NCBI GenBank assembly: GCA_029256085.1
Contig: JAQSYP010000004.1
Location: 1-64,000 of the forward strand
Direction of reading: 5' to 3'
Origin: Caryophanales bacterium
GTDB taxonomy: Bacteria; Bacillota; Bacilli; CAJFEE01
Length of the DNA stretch: 64,000 bases
The translations under genes were made by a program, and so were the position numbers. The notes below the pieces were generated by a model. That model was not told the DNA's origin. It searched no databases and saw only the letters and a program-made list of their open reading frames with translations. Below are positions 32,744 through 42,250 of this stretch, piece after piece; position 1 is the stretch's first letter, and every line of letters starts with the position of its first letter.

Positions 32744-33531
32744 TAGTTGCCACCTTCTTCTTTTTTATCAAGTAACTGCCTTTCACCTGAAGATAAGTAT
32801 GCAGATAGCTTTTGCTCTATTAATCTAGGAGGTTGTCCTTCAAGTACTGATAGAACACCTTCAATTACTAATCGTTTTTCTTTTACTTCAGCCTTTGATT
32901 TCATACGAAGTTTATTTGCAAATGGATGCCACATAACATAACCAGTGAAGATACCGAATAGTGTTGCAACGAATGCTGCAGCAATTGCTGCACCTAGTGC
33001 ATCTGTATCATCCATATTACCTAGTGCTGCTATTAGTCCTAAAACTGCTCCAAGTACCCCAAGTGTTGGAGCGTAAGTACCAGCTTGAGTAAAAATATTT
33101 GCCCCAATTGAATGACGCTCTTCCATTGCATCTATTTCTTCATTTAACACGTCTCTAATAAAATCTGCTGATTGTCCATCAATTGCGAGCATAAGACCTG
33201 ATTTTAAAAATTCATCATCTAATTCATTTACTTTAGCTTCAAGTGCTAATAAACCGTCTCTTCTAGCAACTTCAGAAAGCTTAGAAAAAGTTTTAATTAG
33301 ATCGGGGATACCGCTCTTTTTAGCACCACCAAAGATAATTTTTAGCAATTTAGGGAAATTTTTTAAATCTTGTGCAGGGAAAGCAATTGTTACTGCAGCA
33401 ATCGTCCCAGCGAAAATAATTAATGACGCAGCTGGGTTTAATAGTACACCGAAACTTATATGTTTTGCCATCATCCCTAATGCAACTGCTAGAAATCCTA
33501 AAACTAAACCAACGACCGTTGCTATATCCAT
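32743..33531 (-). CDS. motA: MotA, flagellar motor stator protein
   Basis: A 262-residue membrane protein with four TM segments. The cytoplasmic loop (ARRDGLLALEAKVNELDDEFLKSGL, AMEERHSIGANIF) provides the charged residues contacting FliG, and TM3-4 contain AGTYAPTLGVLGAVLGLIAAL and the conserved Pro. It forms the ion channel with MotB. The ATG of MDIATVV, 8 bases after AGGGAG, is preferred to a GTG three codons earlier. No sigma-D promoter was recognised upstream. Confidence 0.95.
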   Translation of the reverse strand: MDIATVVGLVLGFLAVALGMMAKHISFGVLLNPAASLIIFAGTIAAVTIAFPAQDLKNFPKLLKIIFGGAKKSGIPDLIKTFSKLSEVARRDGLLALEAKVNELDDEFLKSGLMLAIDGQSADFIRDVLNEEIDAMEERHSIGANIFTQAGTYAPTLGVLGAVLGLIAALGNMDDTDALGAAIAAAFVATLFGIFTGYVMWHPFANKLRMKSKAEVKEKRLVIEGVLSVLEGQPPRLIEQKLSAYLSSGERQLLDKKEEGGN

Positions 33532-33906
33532 TTTTTCCACTCCCTAGTATGCTTACCCTTATGGTCTTTTAAATTAATGTTGTTTTTTGTAAAAACATGA
33601 AATGACACATAATATTAGTATAAGAAATTTACGGTTAAAATTCTACTAATCTTATTAAAAATATAACATATTCTTCAAAAAAATAGTATTTTAGATATAC
33701 AAATAATAACCATGCCTACAATGAATCTTAATTTCACAAGTATTGATTGTTTAAATGTAATACTGAAAAATCAGCCCAAATTGTTAAAGAAAAGTATTGT
33801 CATAATCTTCTCAAGTGAAAACATAAAATATATGATGATGATAATAAAAAGAGCCTTTCATAGGCCCTTGATTGTCTCGATATGTTATTATGTAATGGTA
33901 AGAAAA
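33532..33906. other. Intergenic region upstream of motA
   Basis: About 375 bases. Apart from the terminator of the YkvS-like gene (33844-33869) it appears empty. A 70-codon plus-strand frame at 33712 has no ribosome binding site and covers that terminator, so it is not called. Confidence 0.6.
33844..33869 (-). terminator. Terminator of the YkvS-like gene
   Basis: On the minus strand, AAGGGCC-TATGAAA-GGCTCTT (one G-U pair) followed by TTTATTATT. Confidence 0.75.
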
Positions 33907-34113
33907 TTATCTAACAAGCTTTAATTCATCAAAGCTCTTTGCAACAATAGTGTAGTTCTTATGATTAACAACTGTTAAGGGTTCTATTTCTAAATCTTTA
34001 AAGTTTTCCATGTATGTTAAATCTACTATGACAGAATTTTTATTTAGTTTAGTTACTATGCCTTGGAGCCCATCTTTAAATTCAACAACATTTCCTGTTT
34101 CAGCAATATTCAT
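33907..34113 (-). CDS. YkvS-like (DUF2187) small protein
   Basis: A 68-residue protein with a KOW/SH3-like layout: AETGNVVEFKDGLQGIVTKL, then NSVIVDLTYMENFKDLEIE and LTVVNHKNYTIV. These match YkvS of B. subtilis (DUF2187) nearly motif for motif. Function unknown. AGGAG precedes the ATG by 8 bases. Divergent from an MFS transporter, with a Spo0A-box-like TGTCGAA at 34200-34206 between them. Confidence 0.88.
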   Translation of the reverse strand: MNIAETGNVVEFKDGLQGIVTKLNKNSVIVDLTYMENFKDLEIEPLTVVNHKNYTIVAKSFDELKLVR

Positions 34114-34254
34114 TTATTGTTCTCCTTTTTTAGCTACTAATATATGATTATAGTAGTATTTATTAATTTTTCAACAATATTTTGAAAATGTGCTTAAATT
34201 GTCGAAATTTTTTTTAGATTTAAACAATATCAAATAGACAAAGAAGGTATTAAA

Positions 34255-35478
34255 ATGTGGAATAACCGTAATGTGTTAATAATTCTTGCTAGTGAGTTTG
34301 TGGCAGGAATAGGCATGTGGTTAGGTATAATTGGAAACTTAGAATTTCTACAAAATCATGTTCAATCAGATTTTCATAAATCAGTTATTATCTTTTTAGG
34401 CTTGTTAATGGGGATCTTATTTGGTCCAGCAGCGGGCAGAGCAATTGATAAGTTTAGTAAGAAAAAAGTGTTAATATATTCAGGACTATTCAGAGCTATA
34501 ACAGTTTCTTTCATGTTCTTTGCAATCCAAACTAGTAATGTGATTTTTATGGTACTTTTTATTATGTGTTTAAATATTAGTGCGGCATATTACTTTCCTG
34601 CAATTCAGGCAACAATCCCATTAGTTGTTAACGATAATAAACTTTTAGCCCTTAATGGTATCCATATGAATGTTAATACAATTGCTAGAATAATAGGGAC
34701 GGCTGTAGCGGGGATTTTATTATTAAAAATTTCTTTAATGATGCTTTATGTATATTCAATGTTAGCGTATTTCATAATAACGTTATTCAATTGCTTTTTA
34801 AGATTTGAAGAAGACAAAAATACTTCTTTAAATAATGAAGAGGAGAAGAAAAAAACTGGATTTATGGAAACCTTCAAAATAATTAAGGAAAATAGACTAG
34901 TCTCTTTAGGATTATTATTGAGTTTTGTACCAGTATTTTTTATTGGGAGCATTAATTTAACTGTATTGAAAATCAGTGTCTTACAAGATGATGCATCAAT
35001 TAAAGGTCTACTTTACACGTTTGAGGGAGTATTTTTTATGTTGGGTGCATCATTAATTAAGAGGGCTTCAGTTGGAAAAAATATTATCCCAATACTTATA
35101 ATGAGTGCTTCTGGAATAGCAATATCAGAGTTTTTACTCTTTTTTGCGCAATATAAATCAATTTCAATTATTGCATTTAGTATTATTGGGTTTGCATTAG
35201 GTTCATTTTTTCCTTTATTATCAACGCTGTTTCAAAAATCTGTGCCAAAAGATTTACATGGAAGATTTTTCTCTTTTAGAAATATGCTAGATCGCATTAC
35301 ATTTCAAATCGTTTTATTAAGCACTGGTGCTTTATTAGATTTAATCGGATTACAAAAAATGGTTGTAGTGTTTGGGGGCTTTTCTGTTTTTCTAATAACC
35401 TATTATATCTTCCTACAGAGAAGACATCCGCTAACATTTGTTAACGAGAAAAATGGTATTGAAGCCACAACCGCATAA
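34255..35478 (+). CDS. MFS transporter
   Basis: A 407-residue major-facilitator protein with about 12 membrane segments. The loop 2-3 motif is degenerate (GPAAGRAIDKFSKKKVL), and a charged central loop (FEEDKNTSLNNEEEKKK) splits the two halves. It resembles the MFS_3/enterobactin-exporter-like drug-efflux group (YfiS/YkuC style in bacilli). Substrate unknown. The ribosome binding site is AGAAGGT. It is monocistronic. Confidence 0.88.
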   Translation: MWNNRNVLIILASEFVAGIGMWLGIIGNLEFLQNHVQSDFHKSVIIFLGLLMGILFGPAAGRAIDKFSKKKVLIYSGLFRAITVSFMFFAIQTSNVIFMVLFIMCLNISAAYYFPAIQATIPLVVNDNKLLALNGIHMNVNTIARIIGTAVAGILLLKISLMMLYVYSMLAYFIITLFNCFLRFEEDKNTSLNNEEEKKKTGFMETFKIIKENRLVSLGLLLSFVPVFFIGSINLTVLKISVLQDDASIKGLLYTFEGVFFMLGASLIKRASVGKNIIPILIMSASGIAISEFLLFFAQYKSISIIAFSIIGFALGSFFPLLSTLFQKSVPKDLHGRFFSFRNMLDRITFQIVLLSTGALLDLIGLQKMVVVFGGFSVFLITYYIFLQRRHPLTFVNEKNGIEATTA

Positions 35479-35534
35479 AATTTTTAATCTTTAGAGGGAA
35501 ACTTATAGTTTATGTAGAATAAATTTGTAATAAA

Positions 35535-35563
35535 GTAAAACTCGCAAGTTATGCGAGTTTTAC
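35535..35563. terminator. Bidirectional terminator overlapping the GNAT stop
   Basis: GTAAAACTCGCA / TGCGAGTTTTAC, a perfect 12-bp stem with a 5-base loop between convergent genes. Confidence 0.9.
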
Positions 35564-36054
35564 TTCCAAAATTGATAAAAATCTACGTCTAGCCATTTAT
35601 CAAACTTATATCCGACTGCTGTTAATGTTCCCATATATTTAAAACCTAATTTATTATGTATGTGAACACTTGATTCGTTACCAGTAGTTATTACAGAAAT
35701 AATTGTTTTAATATTGAAATTATTTGCTGCGTCTAGTAAATTATTAATTAACGATGTTGCTATTCCATACCCACGATAATTTTCATGGACATATACTGAT
35801 AGCTCTGCTGTTTGCTTATATGCTTCCTTTTCCCTAAATGGGCTTAGTGAGGCATAACCTGCGATTTGATTATTTGCTGTAGCAACAATAATTGGATGTG
35901 TTGGTGAAAGTTTCTCAAACCATTGGATACGTTGTTCTAAAGTCTGATGATTAATATCAAATGTGGCTGTTGTATTATCAACTGCATGATTATAAATATC
36001 CAAAATTTGTTGAATATCTTCGAAAAGGGCTGGTCTGATACTAATATTATTCAT
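35560..36054 (-). CDS. GNAT acetyltransferase, phosphinothricin-acetyltransferase-like
   Basis: A 164-residue enzyme starting MNNISIRPALFEDIQQILDIYNHAV, typical of the PAT/YwnH subgroup. The acetyl-CoA loop YRGYGIATSLINNLL (Q/RxxGxG/A) is present, then NESSVHIHNKLGFKYMGTL. Family members acetylate phosphinothricin, methionine sulfone or similar amino acids. The ATG follows AGGAGG. Confidence 0.9.
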   Translation of the reverse strand: MNNISIRPALFEDIQQILDIYNHAVDNTTATFDINHQTLEQRIQWFEKLSPTHPIIVATANNQIAGYASLSPFREKEAYKQTAELSVYVHENYRGYGIATSLINNLLDAANNFNIKTIISVITTGNESSVHIHNKLGFKYMGTLTAVGYKFDKWLDVDFYQFWK

Positions 36055-36233
36055 AAATTGCCTCCTACTTGAAATAAAAAGTATTAATGTAATTGTAATT
36101 GGTAACATATATTATTATACGGAATGTTTAGTAGTTAGTAAGTAGAAATTTTTTTTAATTTATCTGTATTAGTACAATTTGAATTGATTAAACTTGATGT
36201 GTAACAATTTATGTTATAATGGAGGTGCTTCGA

Positions 36234-37163
36234 ATGGCTATTCAGGATATGAATTTTGATCATTTTAGAGCTAAAGAAAGAGAATGGGAAGATAGAGAAG
36301 GTATAATTAATAATTTGGATTGGCTAAAGCAAGGGGAGGAACTGTATAGGTGTTTTCTAGATAACTGTCCTAGTTGTCACCCTTTTTTGCATAGATTAGT
36401 TACAATTAAGCTTTATTTAGGTTTGCATGATCCTGCAAACTGGAATGAAATAGAAGAATTATTATTTAATTTCAAAACAGATAAAGAAAATTCTTCATTT
36501 TATCATTATTACAGGGGGATATTGGCGTTTATGAGAAAAGACTTTGACGTTGCAGTTAATCATTTTAATTCTACTTTACTTGATAAATATAAAGGTAAAC
36601 CTTATAGAGATAGAATCTCACAAAGAAGTAAGTCTAAGTATTATATTCATAAATCTAATATTCTAAAGAATGCAAGTGTTGAAAAAATAGAACCAGTCCC
36701 AACACATGTTACTAAAGAAGAGCTTAATCATAAGAGTTATATTTATTTTTCAAAGAACACAAGCAATACTGAAATTACTCAAGAGGACTATATTAATTTA
36801 ATAAGAGATCGTAAAACCTTTATCATTGATGCGTCGAATGATTTATTTAGATTTATTAGATACAATAATAAAATTGTCGAATTGCCTTTTATGGAAGGCT
36901 TAGTTTTCGAATATATTATTAAAAATAAGGATATTGTGTATTTAGACGACATTGCTCAAAACTTATTTCACGATTGGATGACACCGATTAAAACTGCAAA
37001 ACGAAGTGTCGAGAAGCTTAGGTTCTTGCTTAAAGAAAAGCTAGATGCAAATATTTACCAATCACTTAGAATTTATGGCAATTATTATAAATGGGATTTA
37101 GAAAGTGACTGGGGTTTTATTTATACAAACGATTCTATTATTAATATGATAAATAATGATTAG
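36234..37163 (+). CDS. Unknown protein with N-terminal helical repeats and C-terminal winged helix
   Basis: A 309-residue protein. Residues 1-140 are helical, resembling a TPR-like module (LHRLVTIKLYLGLHD, YYRGILAFMRKDFDVAVNHF). Residues about 190-290 look like an OmpR-type winged helix: an N-terminal sheet (FIIDASNDLFRFIRYNNKIV), LPFMEGLVFEYIIKNKDIVYL, DDIAQNLFHDW, then VEKLRFLLKEKL as recognition helix. This resembles a SARP/BTAD-style regulator with the order reversed. No receiver or known sensor domain. The ATG after GGAGGTG is chosen. I do not recognise the family; the regulator role is inference. Confidence 0.7.
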   Translation: MAIQDMNFDHFRAKEREWEDREGIINNLDWLKQGEELYRCFLDNCPSCHPFLHRLVTIKLYLGLHDPANWNEIEELLFNFKTDKENSSFYHYYRGILAFMRKDFDVAVNHFNSTLLDKYKGKPYRDRISQRSKSKYYIHKSNILKNASVEKIEPVPTHVTKEELNHKSYIYFSKNTSNTEITQEDYINLIRDRKTFIIDASNDLFRFIRYNNKIVELPFMEGLVFEYIIKNKDIVYLDDIAQNLFHDWMTPIKTAKRSVEKLRFLLKEKLDANIYQSLRIYGNYYKWDLESDWGFIYTNDSIINMINND

Positions 37164-37167
37164 TAAA

Positions 37168-37198
37168 AAGCCGACCTATATTGAATGGTCGGCTTCAT
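37168..37198 (+). terminator. Intrinsic terminator
   Basis: AAGCCGACC / GGTCGGCTT, a 9-bp stem with a 10-base loop, 5 bases past the stop of the winged-helix gene; the downstream tail is only moderately T-rich. Confidence 0.8.
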
Positions 37199-37237
37199 TA
37201 TTGTTAGATGAATACCATCGGCTATGGACGGTGGTCA

Positions 37238-37942
37238 TTATTTTATTGCGGTTTCTAATGCTACTTTAATCATTTCATTGAATGTTGTCTGTCTTTCCTC
37301 CGACGTAGTTTCTTCCCCTGTAAATACATGGTCACTTACTGTTAAAATGGTTAAGGCGTTCACACCATATTTTGCGGCTATTGTGTAGAGTGCAGTAGTT
37401 TCCATCTCAATTGCTAAAACACCGTGTTCAGCTAACTTTTTTACAGTCTCCATACTATCTCTGTAAAACATATCTGCAGTTAAGATGCTACCGACATGCA
37501 GATTAAGATCATATTCAATACCAATGTCATATGCATCTTTTAATAATTTAAATGAAGCAGTCGGAGCATAGTCAAAGCCAGGGAATTTCAAGCGATTCAT
37601 TGATGAATCTGTGCATGATGTCATAGCTATAATTACATCTCTAACTTTTACATTATCTTGTATCGCACCACAAGTTCCGACGCGAATTAAATTCTTTACG
37701 TTATAACTTTGAATAAGTTCATTTACGTATATTCCAATTGAAGGAATGCCCATTCCAGTACCTTGTACTGAAATTCTATGACCTTTATAAGTACCAGTAA
37801 AACCAAGCATTCCTCGAACCTCGTTATAACAAACTACATTTTCTAGGAACGTATCTGCTATATATTTAGCTCTTAATGGGTCACCAGGTAATAGAATTGT
37901 CTCAGCTATTTCTCCTTGTTTAGCTCCTATATGTATACTCAT
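37238..37942 (-). CDS. deoD: Purine-nucleoside phosphorylase (DeoD type)
   Basis: A 234-residue hexameric-type phosphorylase cleaving purine (deoxy)nucleosides with phosphate to base and (deoxy)ribose 1-phosphate. Motifs: [41 protein letters not shown], and [15 protein letters not shown] with substrate-contacting Glu residues; catalytic Asp in TVSDH. The ATG of MSIHIG follows GGAGG; the longer upstream frame is unsupported. It is divergent from the germination operon. Confidence 0.96.
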   Translation of the reverse strand: MSIHIGAKQGEIAETILLPGDPLRAKYIADTFLENVVCYNEVRGMLGFTGTYKGHRISVQGTGMGIPSIGIYVNELIQSYNVKNLIRVGTCGAIQDNVKVRDVIIAMTSCTDSSMNRLKFPGFDYAPTASFKLLKDAYDIGIEYDLNLHVGSILTADMFYRDSMETVKKLAEHGVLAIEMETTALYTIAAKYGVNALTILTVSDHVFTGEETTSEERQTTFNEMIKVALETAIK

Positions 37943-38094
37943 ATTTTTGCCTCCTATAAAACATATTGTTAAATAATATTTTTTCAATAAAATTATTTTC
38001 AACTCAAATATAATACTAATTTGTTTACAAATATTACTAATAAAATATCTTGTTAAGAGCATTATAAGGATAATTATATCAATAGGGTGAGTTT

Positions 38095-39636
38095 ATGGAT
38101 ACAAAACAATACGTAAATAAAAAGCAGTTAGAAAATAAAATTGATAGAAATAAAACTATTTTAAAGGAAACATTTAATAAAAGCCAGGACTATATAAGTA
38201 GAGAAATCTCTTTAGGGAATGGAAAGTATAAAATATTAATTAATTTTTTTGATGGTTTAGCTGATTCGAAATATATTAATGATTTTATAATTGAAACTAT
38301 TCTTAATCATGAGAAACATATACTACTTAACTTTATAGAAAATGGTCCAGAAGGTGTTTTAAATGTATTTTTTAATACTGCTATTTCTTCAAGTAGTATT
38401 TCAAAAACTAAGAGCTTAAGTGAAATATATCTAAACTTAATTGAGGGTAATACAGTAATAATTTTTGATGGAATTAATGAGGCATTTATAGTTCCTACAC
38501 CAGGTTGGAAAGATAGAGGTGTAGGTGAAACAACTGTAAATAATGTCATTAGAGGACCGAGGGAAAGCTTCACAGAAACTCTTAGAACGAACACCGCCCT
38601 TATACGTAGAAGAATAAAGGATGAGAGTCTTTGCTGTGAACAGATCAGAATTGGTAATATGACTAAAACAATAGTTGCCTTAATGTATTTAGACGGTGAA
38701 GTAGATGAAAATGTCCTTTCATTACTTAAAGAACGATTAAACAAAATTGATATCAAAGGAATACTTGAAACAGGAAACATAGAGGAATTTATAACTGAAG
38801 AAATGTATACACCATTTCCAACAGCATTTAATTCAGAAAGACCTGATACTGTAGCTGCTAACATATTAGAAGGTAAAGTTGCAATAGTCGTTGATGGAAC
38901 GCCATTTGTATTAACAGTTCCAGCACTATTTTCTGAGTTTTTCACATCAGCAGATGATTATTACAACAAATGGGATATATCAAGTGCAGTTCGTTTATTA
39001 AGATACCTTGCTTTTTTTATTGCGTTATTAGGACCATCTGTATATATAGCTTTAACGACGTTTCATCAAGAGATGATTCCAACACAATTATTAATGAGTC
39101 TTGCTGCACAACGTGAAGGTGTACCATTTCCTGCTTTTGTTGAAGCCTTAATAATGGAAGCGACGTTTGAGGTTATCAGGGAAGCTGGTCTTAGAATGCC
39201 AAAACCACTTGGACAGGCAATATCGATTGTTGGTGCGTTAGTAATTGGGCAATCGGCAGTAGAAGCTGGATTTGTTTCCGCAGCAATGGTAATTGTTGTC
39301 GCAATAACAGCATTATCGTCAATTGTTTTCCCAGCTTATAATATGGCTATTCCAGTTAGAATGCTAAGATTTTTAATGATGTCACTTGCTGCCTCCTTCG
39401 GGTTATTTGGGATTGCTGTAGGACTATTCACTTTATTAATCCACTTAACATCCATAAGGTCATTTGGTGTAAACTATATGATTCCTTATGCTCCAAATAG
39501 TAAATATTTACTTAGAGATACACTAATTAGAGCTCCCTATAAATCATTTAATAAAGAAATTCAGAATTCAAATATAAAATTTAAACCAATCGTATTAAAT
39601 ACACCGAGGGATAGTAATGATAATGAGAAAAACTAA
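38095..39636 (+). CDS. Spore germinant receptor A subunit (GerA family)
   Basis: A 513-residue inner-spore-membrane protein. The N-terminal half is the soluble GerAA domain with RGPRESFTETLRTNTALI, the signature of the family. The C-terminal half has about five membrane segments, with PFPAFVEALIMEATFEVIREA and a glycine-rich GQAISIVGALVIGQSAVEAGF. It acts with B and C subunits as a nutrient-gated channel. It overlaps the C-subunit gene by 20 bases. Operon order is A-C-D-B. The germinant cannot be predicted. Confidence 0.94.
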   Translation: MDTKQYVNKKQLENKIDRNKTILKETFNKSQDYISREISLGNGKYKILINFFDGLADSKYINDFIIETILNHEKHILLNFIENGPEGVLNVFFNTAISSSSISKTKSLSEIYLNLIEGNTVIIFDGINEAFIVPTPGWKDRGVGETTVNNVIRGPRESFTETLRTNTALIRRRIKDESLCCEQIRIGNMTKTIVALMYLDGEVDENVLSLLKERLNKIDIKGILETGNIEEFITEEMYTPFPTAFNSERPDTVAANILEGKVAIVVDGTPFVLTVPALFSEFFTSADDYYNKWDISSAVRLLRYLAFFIALLGPSVYIALTTFHQEMIPTQLLMSLAAQREGVPFPAFVEALIMEATFEVIREAGLRMPKPLGQAISIVGALVIGQSAVEAGFVSAAMVIVVAITALSSIVFPAYNMAIPVRMLRFLMMSLAASFGLFGIAVGLFTLLIHLTSIRSFGVNYMIPYAPNSKYLLRDTLIRAPYKSFNKEIQNSNIKFKPIVLNTPRDSNDNEKN

Positions 39637-40819
39637 ATTAATAATTATATTATGTACAATATTGCTTTTATCGGGTTGTTATAACAGAAGAGAATTAAAT
39701 GACCTAGCAATAGCTGTTGGTATGGCAATTGATTATAAGGATGGTAAATATTCTGTCACGGTGCAAGTTGTTGATCCAAATTCTGCGTCAGCTAGAAAAC
39801 CTGCATCTGGGTCAACTCCAGTAATAATTTATAACACAAAAGCTGATTCAATATTTGAAGCGGTAAGAAAAATGACTACTATTTCACCGAGAAAGATATA
39901 TTTTTCACATGTGCGAATAATTGTTATTGGTGAAGAGTTAGCGAGAAAAGGTATTGGTGAGTCACTTGAGATGGTTACACGAGATCCAGAGTTTCGTTCT
40001 GATTTTCATGTAGTAATTTCAAAAGAAATAGATGCAAAAAAAGTGTTGTCAGTATTAACTCCACTAGAAAATTATAGTGCACAAAAATTATTTGATTCAT
40101 TAGCTGTTTCAGAAAAAGCTTGGGCGCCAACAAATGCTATCGAGTTTGATGCTTTAATTTCTGACATGTTAACGTATGGAAAAAGTCCAGTAATTACAGG
40201 AGTTGTAGCTAAAGGTGATGTAGATGATGGAAGTGAAATGAAAAATATAGAAAAAACTAACCCGATTACTAAGTTGAAGTTTTCAGGTTTAGGAGTTATT
40301 AAGGGGGATAAATTAGTTGGTTGGTTAGATGAAGTTGAAAGTAAAGGTTATAACTACATAATTGGTGAAGTTCAAAGTACTGTAGGACCAATTGAGTGTC
40401 CTGATAAAGGAAAAGTAATCATAGAAGTAAACAATGTAAAATCCAATATTAAGGGTAAATTTGTTAACGGAAAACCAAAAATTAAAGTTGAATTAAACTA
40501 TGAAGTAAACGTTGCAGAAGTTCTTTGCAAAAATTTGAACTTAACTAATCCTAAACATATTGAAATTCTTGAAAAAAACACAGAAGAGCGAAATATAGAA
40601 ATTCTAAAGACATCAGTAAAAAAATCAAAAAAATTAGGGGCAGATATTTATGGGTTTGGGGTTGCATTGTATAGAGATAATCCAGAGGAGTGGCACAAAA
40701 TCGAGAAAAAATGGGCTGAAAGTGGGTTTAAAGAAGTTGAAGTAGAATATAAGTCAGAATGCAAAGTAAGAAGGACTGGAACAACAAGTGAATCATATTT
40801 GAAAGATATAAAGGAGTAA
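39617..40819 (+). CDS. Spore germinant receptor C subunit lipoprotein (Ger(x)C)
   Basis: A 400-residue Ger(x)C-family lipoprotein. The signal peptide ends in LLLSGC, a perfect lipobox with lipidated Cys21 or nearby. CYNRRELNDLAIAVGMAIDY is the conserved mature start. Domain layout is as in GerAC (three alpha/beta domains, SGLGVIKGDKLVGWLDE in the middle). The ATG at 39617 is 6 bases after GAGGG; another ATG two codons on is possible. It overlaps the A subunit and is followed 2 bases later by the small D gene. Confidence 0.94.
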   Translation: MIMRKTKLIIILCTILLLSGCYNRRELNDLAIAVGMAIDYKDGKYSVTVQVVDPNSASARKPASGSTPVIIYNTKADSIFEAVRKMTTISPRKIYFSHVRIIVIGEELARKGIGESLEMVTRDPEFRSDFHVVISKEIDAKKVLSVLTPLENYSAQKLFDSLAVSEKAWAPTNAIEFDALISDMLTYGKSPVITGVVAKGDVDDGSEMKNIEKTNPITKLKFSGLGVIKGDKLVGWLDEVESKGYNYIIGEVQSTVGPIECPDKGKVIIEVNNVKSNIKGKFVNGKPKIKVELNYEVNVAEVLCKNLNLTNPKHIEILEKNTEERNIEILKTSVKKSKKLGADIYGFGVALYRDNPEEWHKIEKKWAESGFKEVEVEYKSECKVRRTGTTSESYLKDIKE

Positions 40820-40821
40820 AA

Positions 40822-41070
40822 ATGATTTATTATATAGCTATGGCAATTATACTCATTTCTTTTTTTATTAGAGGATTAAAAAAACAAAGGAAACAAAAAA
40901 ATATAAAAGATACTATTTATTTATCTGTTGTCAATGTTTTAGCATTTGGTTTATTATATTTAATTACATTTAAGGTCAATATTAAAAATCCATTAGATTA
41001 TGTTCATCCAATTACTGATCCATTAAATAATTTGATAAACAATATTATTAATTATGGAGGAGAAAAATGA
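40822..41070 (+). CDS. Small 2-TM protein in germination operon (D-subunit type)
   Basis: An 82-residue protein with two hydrophobic segments (about residues 2-18 and 32-52) separated by a strongly basic loop (RGLKKQRKQKNIK). The tail includes ITDPLNNLINNIINYGGEK. It is translationally nested: AAGGAG upstream, and its end overlaps the B-subunit start by 4 bases. Small two-TM D proteins are reported in some gerA-type operons of Bacillus and modulate receptor output. I cannot assign it by sequence similarity; the call rests on position and topology. Confidence 0.8.
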   Translation: MIYYIAMAIILISFFIRGLKKQRKQKNIKDTIYLSVVNVLAFGLLYLITFKVNIKNPLDYVHPITDPLNNLINNIINYGGEK

Positions 41071-42197
41071 ATGAAGAAACTAAATTAACTCCATTTCAGT
41101 TTAGTTGTTTAGTCTTTATTTTTATTATTAGTAGTTCAACTTTACTGGTCCCGAAACTAAGTGCTACTTTTGCAAAACAAGATGCATGGATCGCGACTAT
41201 TTTATCTTTAATTATAGGTGTTTTCATAGTAAAACTCTATATTTTAATATGTTGTAAGCATCCTTCAAAAAACTTAATTGAAATTAATGAAATAGTATTC
41301 GGTAAATTTATTTCAACTATTATATCTAGTATCTTACTCTTATATACAGTCATAATTACTGCGGGATTATTAAGACAATTAGGAGATTTTTTACTAGTAA
41401 CGCTACTTTCTGAAACTCCGATAGAAGTAATAGGGTTTATCTTAATTCTTCTAATAACATATATTGCCTTTAATGGACTAAATGTATTAGCAATGGCTAC
41501 AGAAATAATAATTCCTTTTGTAGCAGTGACTCTAATAATGTTATTTATTTTTTATATACCAAATGTTGAAATAAATAATATACTACCAATGTTTGAGGCT
41601 TCAAATGGTGAAGTTTTAAAAGCAACACTAGTTACACTGTGCTACCCGTACTTAGATTTAATAATATTTATGCTTTTGATACCACTAATTAAAAAAGATG
41701 AAAAAACTAGTAACGAGTTTATTTATTCAACTATTATTGGTGGGCTTGTTATAATTATTTTCACATTTTTTTGCTTAACAATATTAAGACCTGGATTTAC
41801 GGTCAATGCGAATTATCCCGTTTATGTAGTAACAGAGAAAATCAATATTGGTAATTTCATCCAAAGGATAGAAGCATTAGTAGGTATTCTTTGGGTATCG
41901 TCATTAATTATTAAAATAACAATATGCTTTTTAGCAGTGCTCACTGCTTTTAAATCTATAACTAAAATAAAAGATATTAGCCCATTTATATATCCATCAA
42001 GCGTGATTTGTTTTGTATTATCACTGTTCTTATTTCCGAATATAGTGTATTTTAATCAAGAAACTATAATCCATTTATGGCCACCACTCTTAATTATAAT
42101 TGGGTTTCTATACCCATCAATCCTTTTAGCAACGATTTACATAAAAGATTATTTAAATAAAAATAAAACAAGTTATACTCCAAAAAAAGCTAATTAG
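41067..42197 (+). CDS. Spore germinant receptor B subunit (GerAB/permease family)
   Basis: A 376-residue membrane protein of the amino-acid/polyamine permease-like GerAB family with about ten segments, beginning LTPFQFSCLVFIFIISSSTLL. It is the germinant-binding subunit by analogy with GerAB, which binds L-alanine. GGAGGAG lies upstream, inside the D gene. Last gene of the operon; no clear intrinsic terminator follows before the phosphate-transport genes. Confidence 0.93.
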   Translation: MNEETKLTPFQFSCLVFIFIISSSTLLVPKLSATFAKQDAWIATILSLIIGVFIVKLYILICCKHPSKNLIEINEIVFGKFISTIISSILLLYTVIITAGLLRQLGDFLLVTLLSETPIEVIGFILILLITYIAFNGLNVLAMATEIIIPFVAVTLIMLFIFYIPNVEINNILPMFEASNGEVLKATLVTLCYPYLDLIIFMLLIPLIKKDEKTSNEFIYSTIIGGLVIIIFTFFCLTILRPGFTVNANYPVYVVTEKINIGNFIQRIEALVGILWVSSLIIKITICFLAVLTAFKSITKIKDISPFIYPSSVICFVLSLFLFPNIVYFNQETIIHLWPPLLIIIGFLYPSILLATIYIKDYLNKNKTSYTPKKAN

Positions 42198-42211
42198 TAA
42201 ATAAAATGAAT

Positions 42212-42250
42212 TGTAAATTTATTGTAAATTTTCCTGTTAGATATTGTAAA
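42212..42250 (-). promoter_or_regulatory. Candidate Pho box upstream of DUF47-pit
   Basis: On the minus strand four hexamers TTTACA, CTAACA, TTTACA, TTTACA (plus-strand complements at 42245, 42235, 42223 and 42212) are spaced 10, 12 and 11 bases. This is the layout of B. subtilis PhoP boxes (TT(A/C/T)A(A/C/T)A-type repeats, about 11-bp period). It lies about 70 bases before the DUF47 gene of a phosphate-transport pair. Inferred, not shown. Confidence 0.6.

Noticed and set aside
33532-33700. Sigma-D promoter of motAB
   Set aside because: No TAAA-N15-GCCGATAT-like pair could be found on the minus strand.
33712-33924. 70-codon plus-strand frame
   Set aside because: No ribosome binding site, low-complexity translation, and it spans the terminator of the YkvS-like gene.
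36194-36220. TTGATG...TATAAT promoter just before the winged-helix gene
   Set aside because: The -10 hexamer directly abuts the GGAGGTG ribosome binding site, so transcripts would start at or after that site; the spacer is also only 15 bases.
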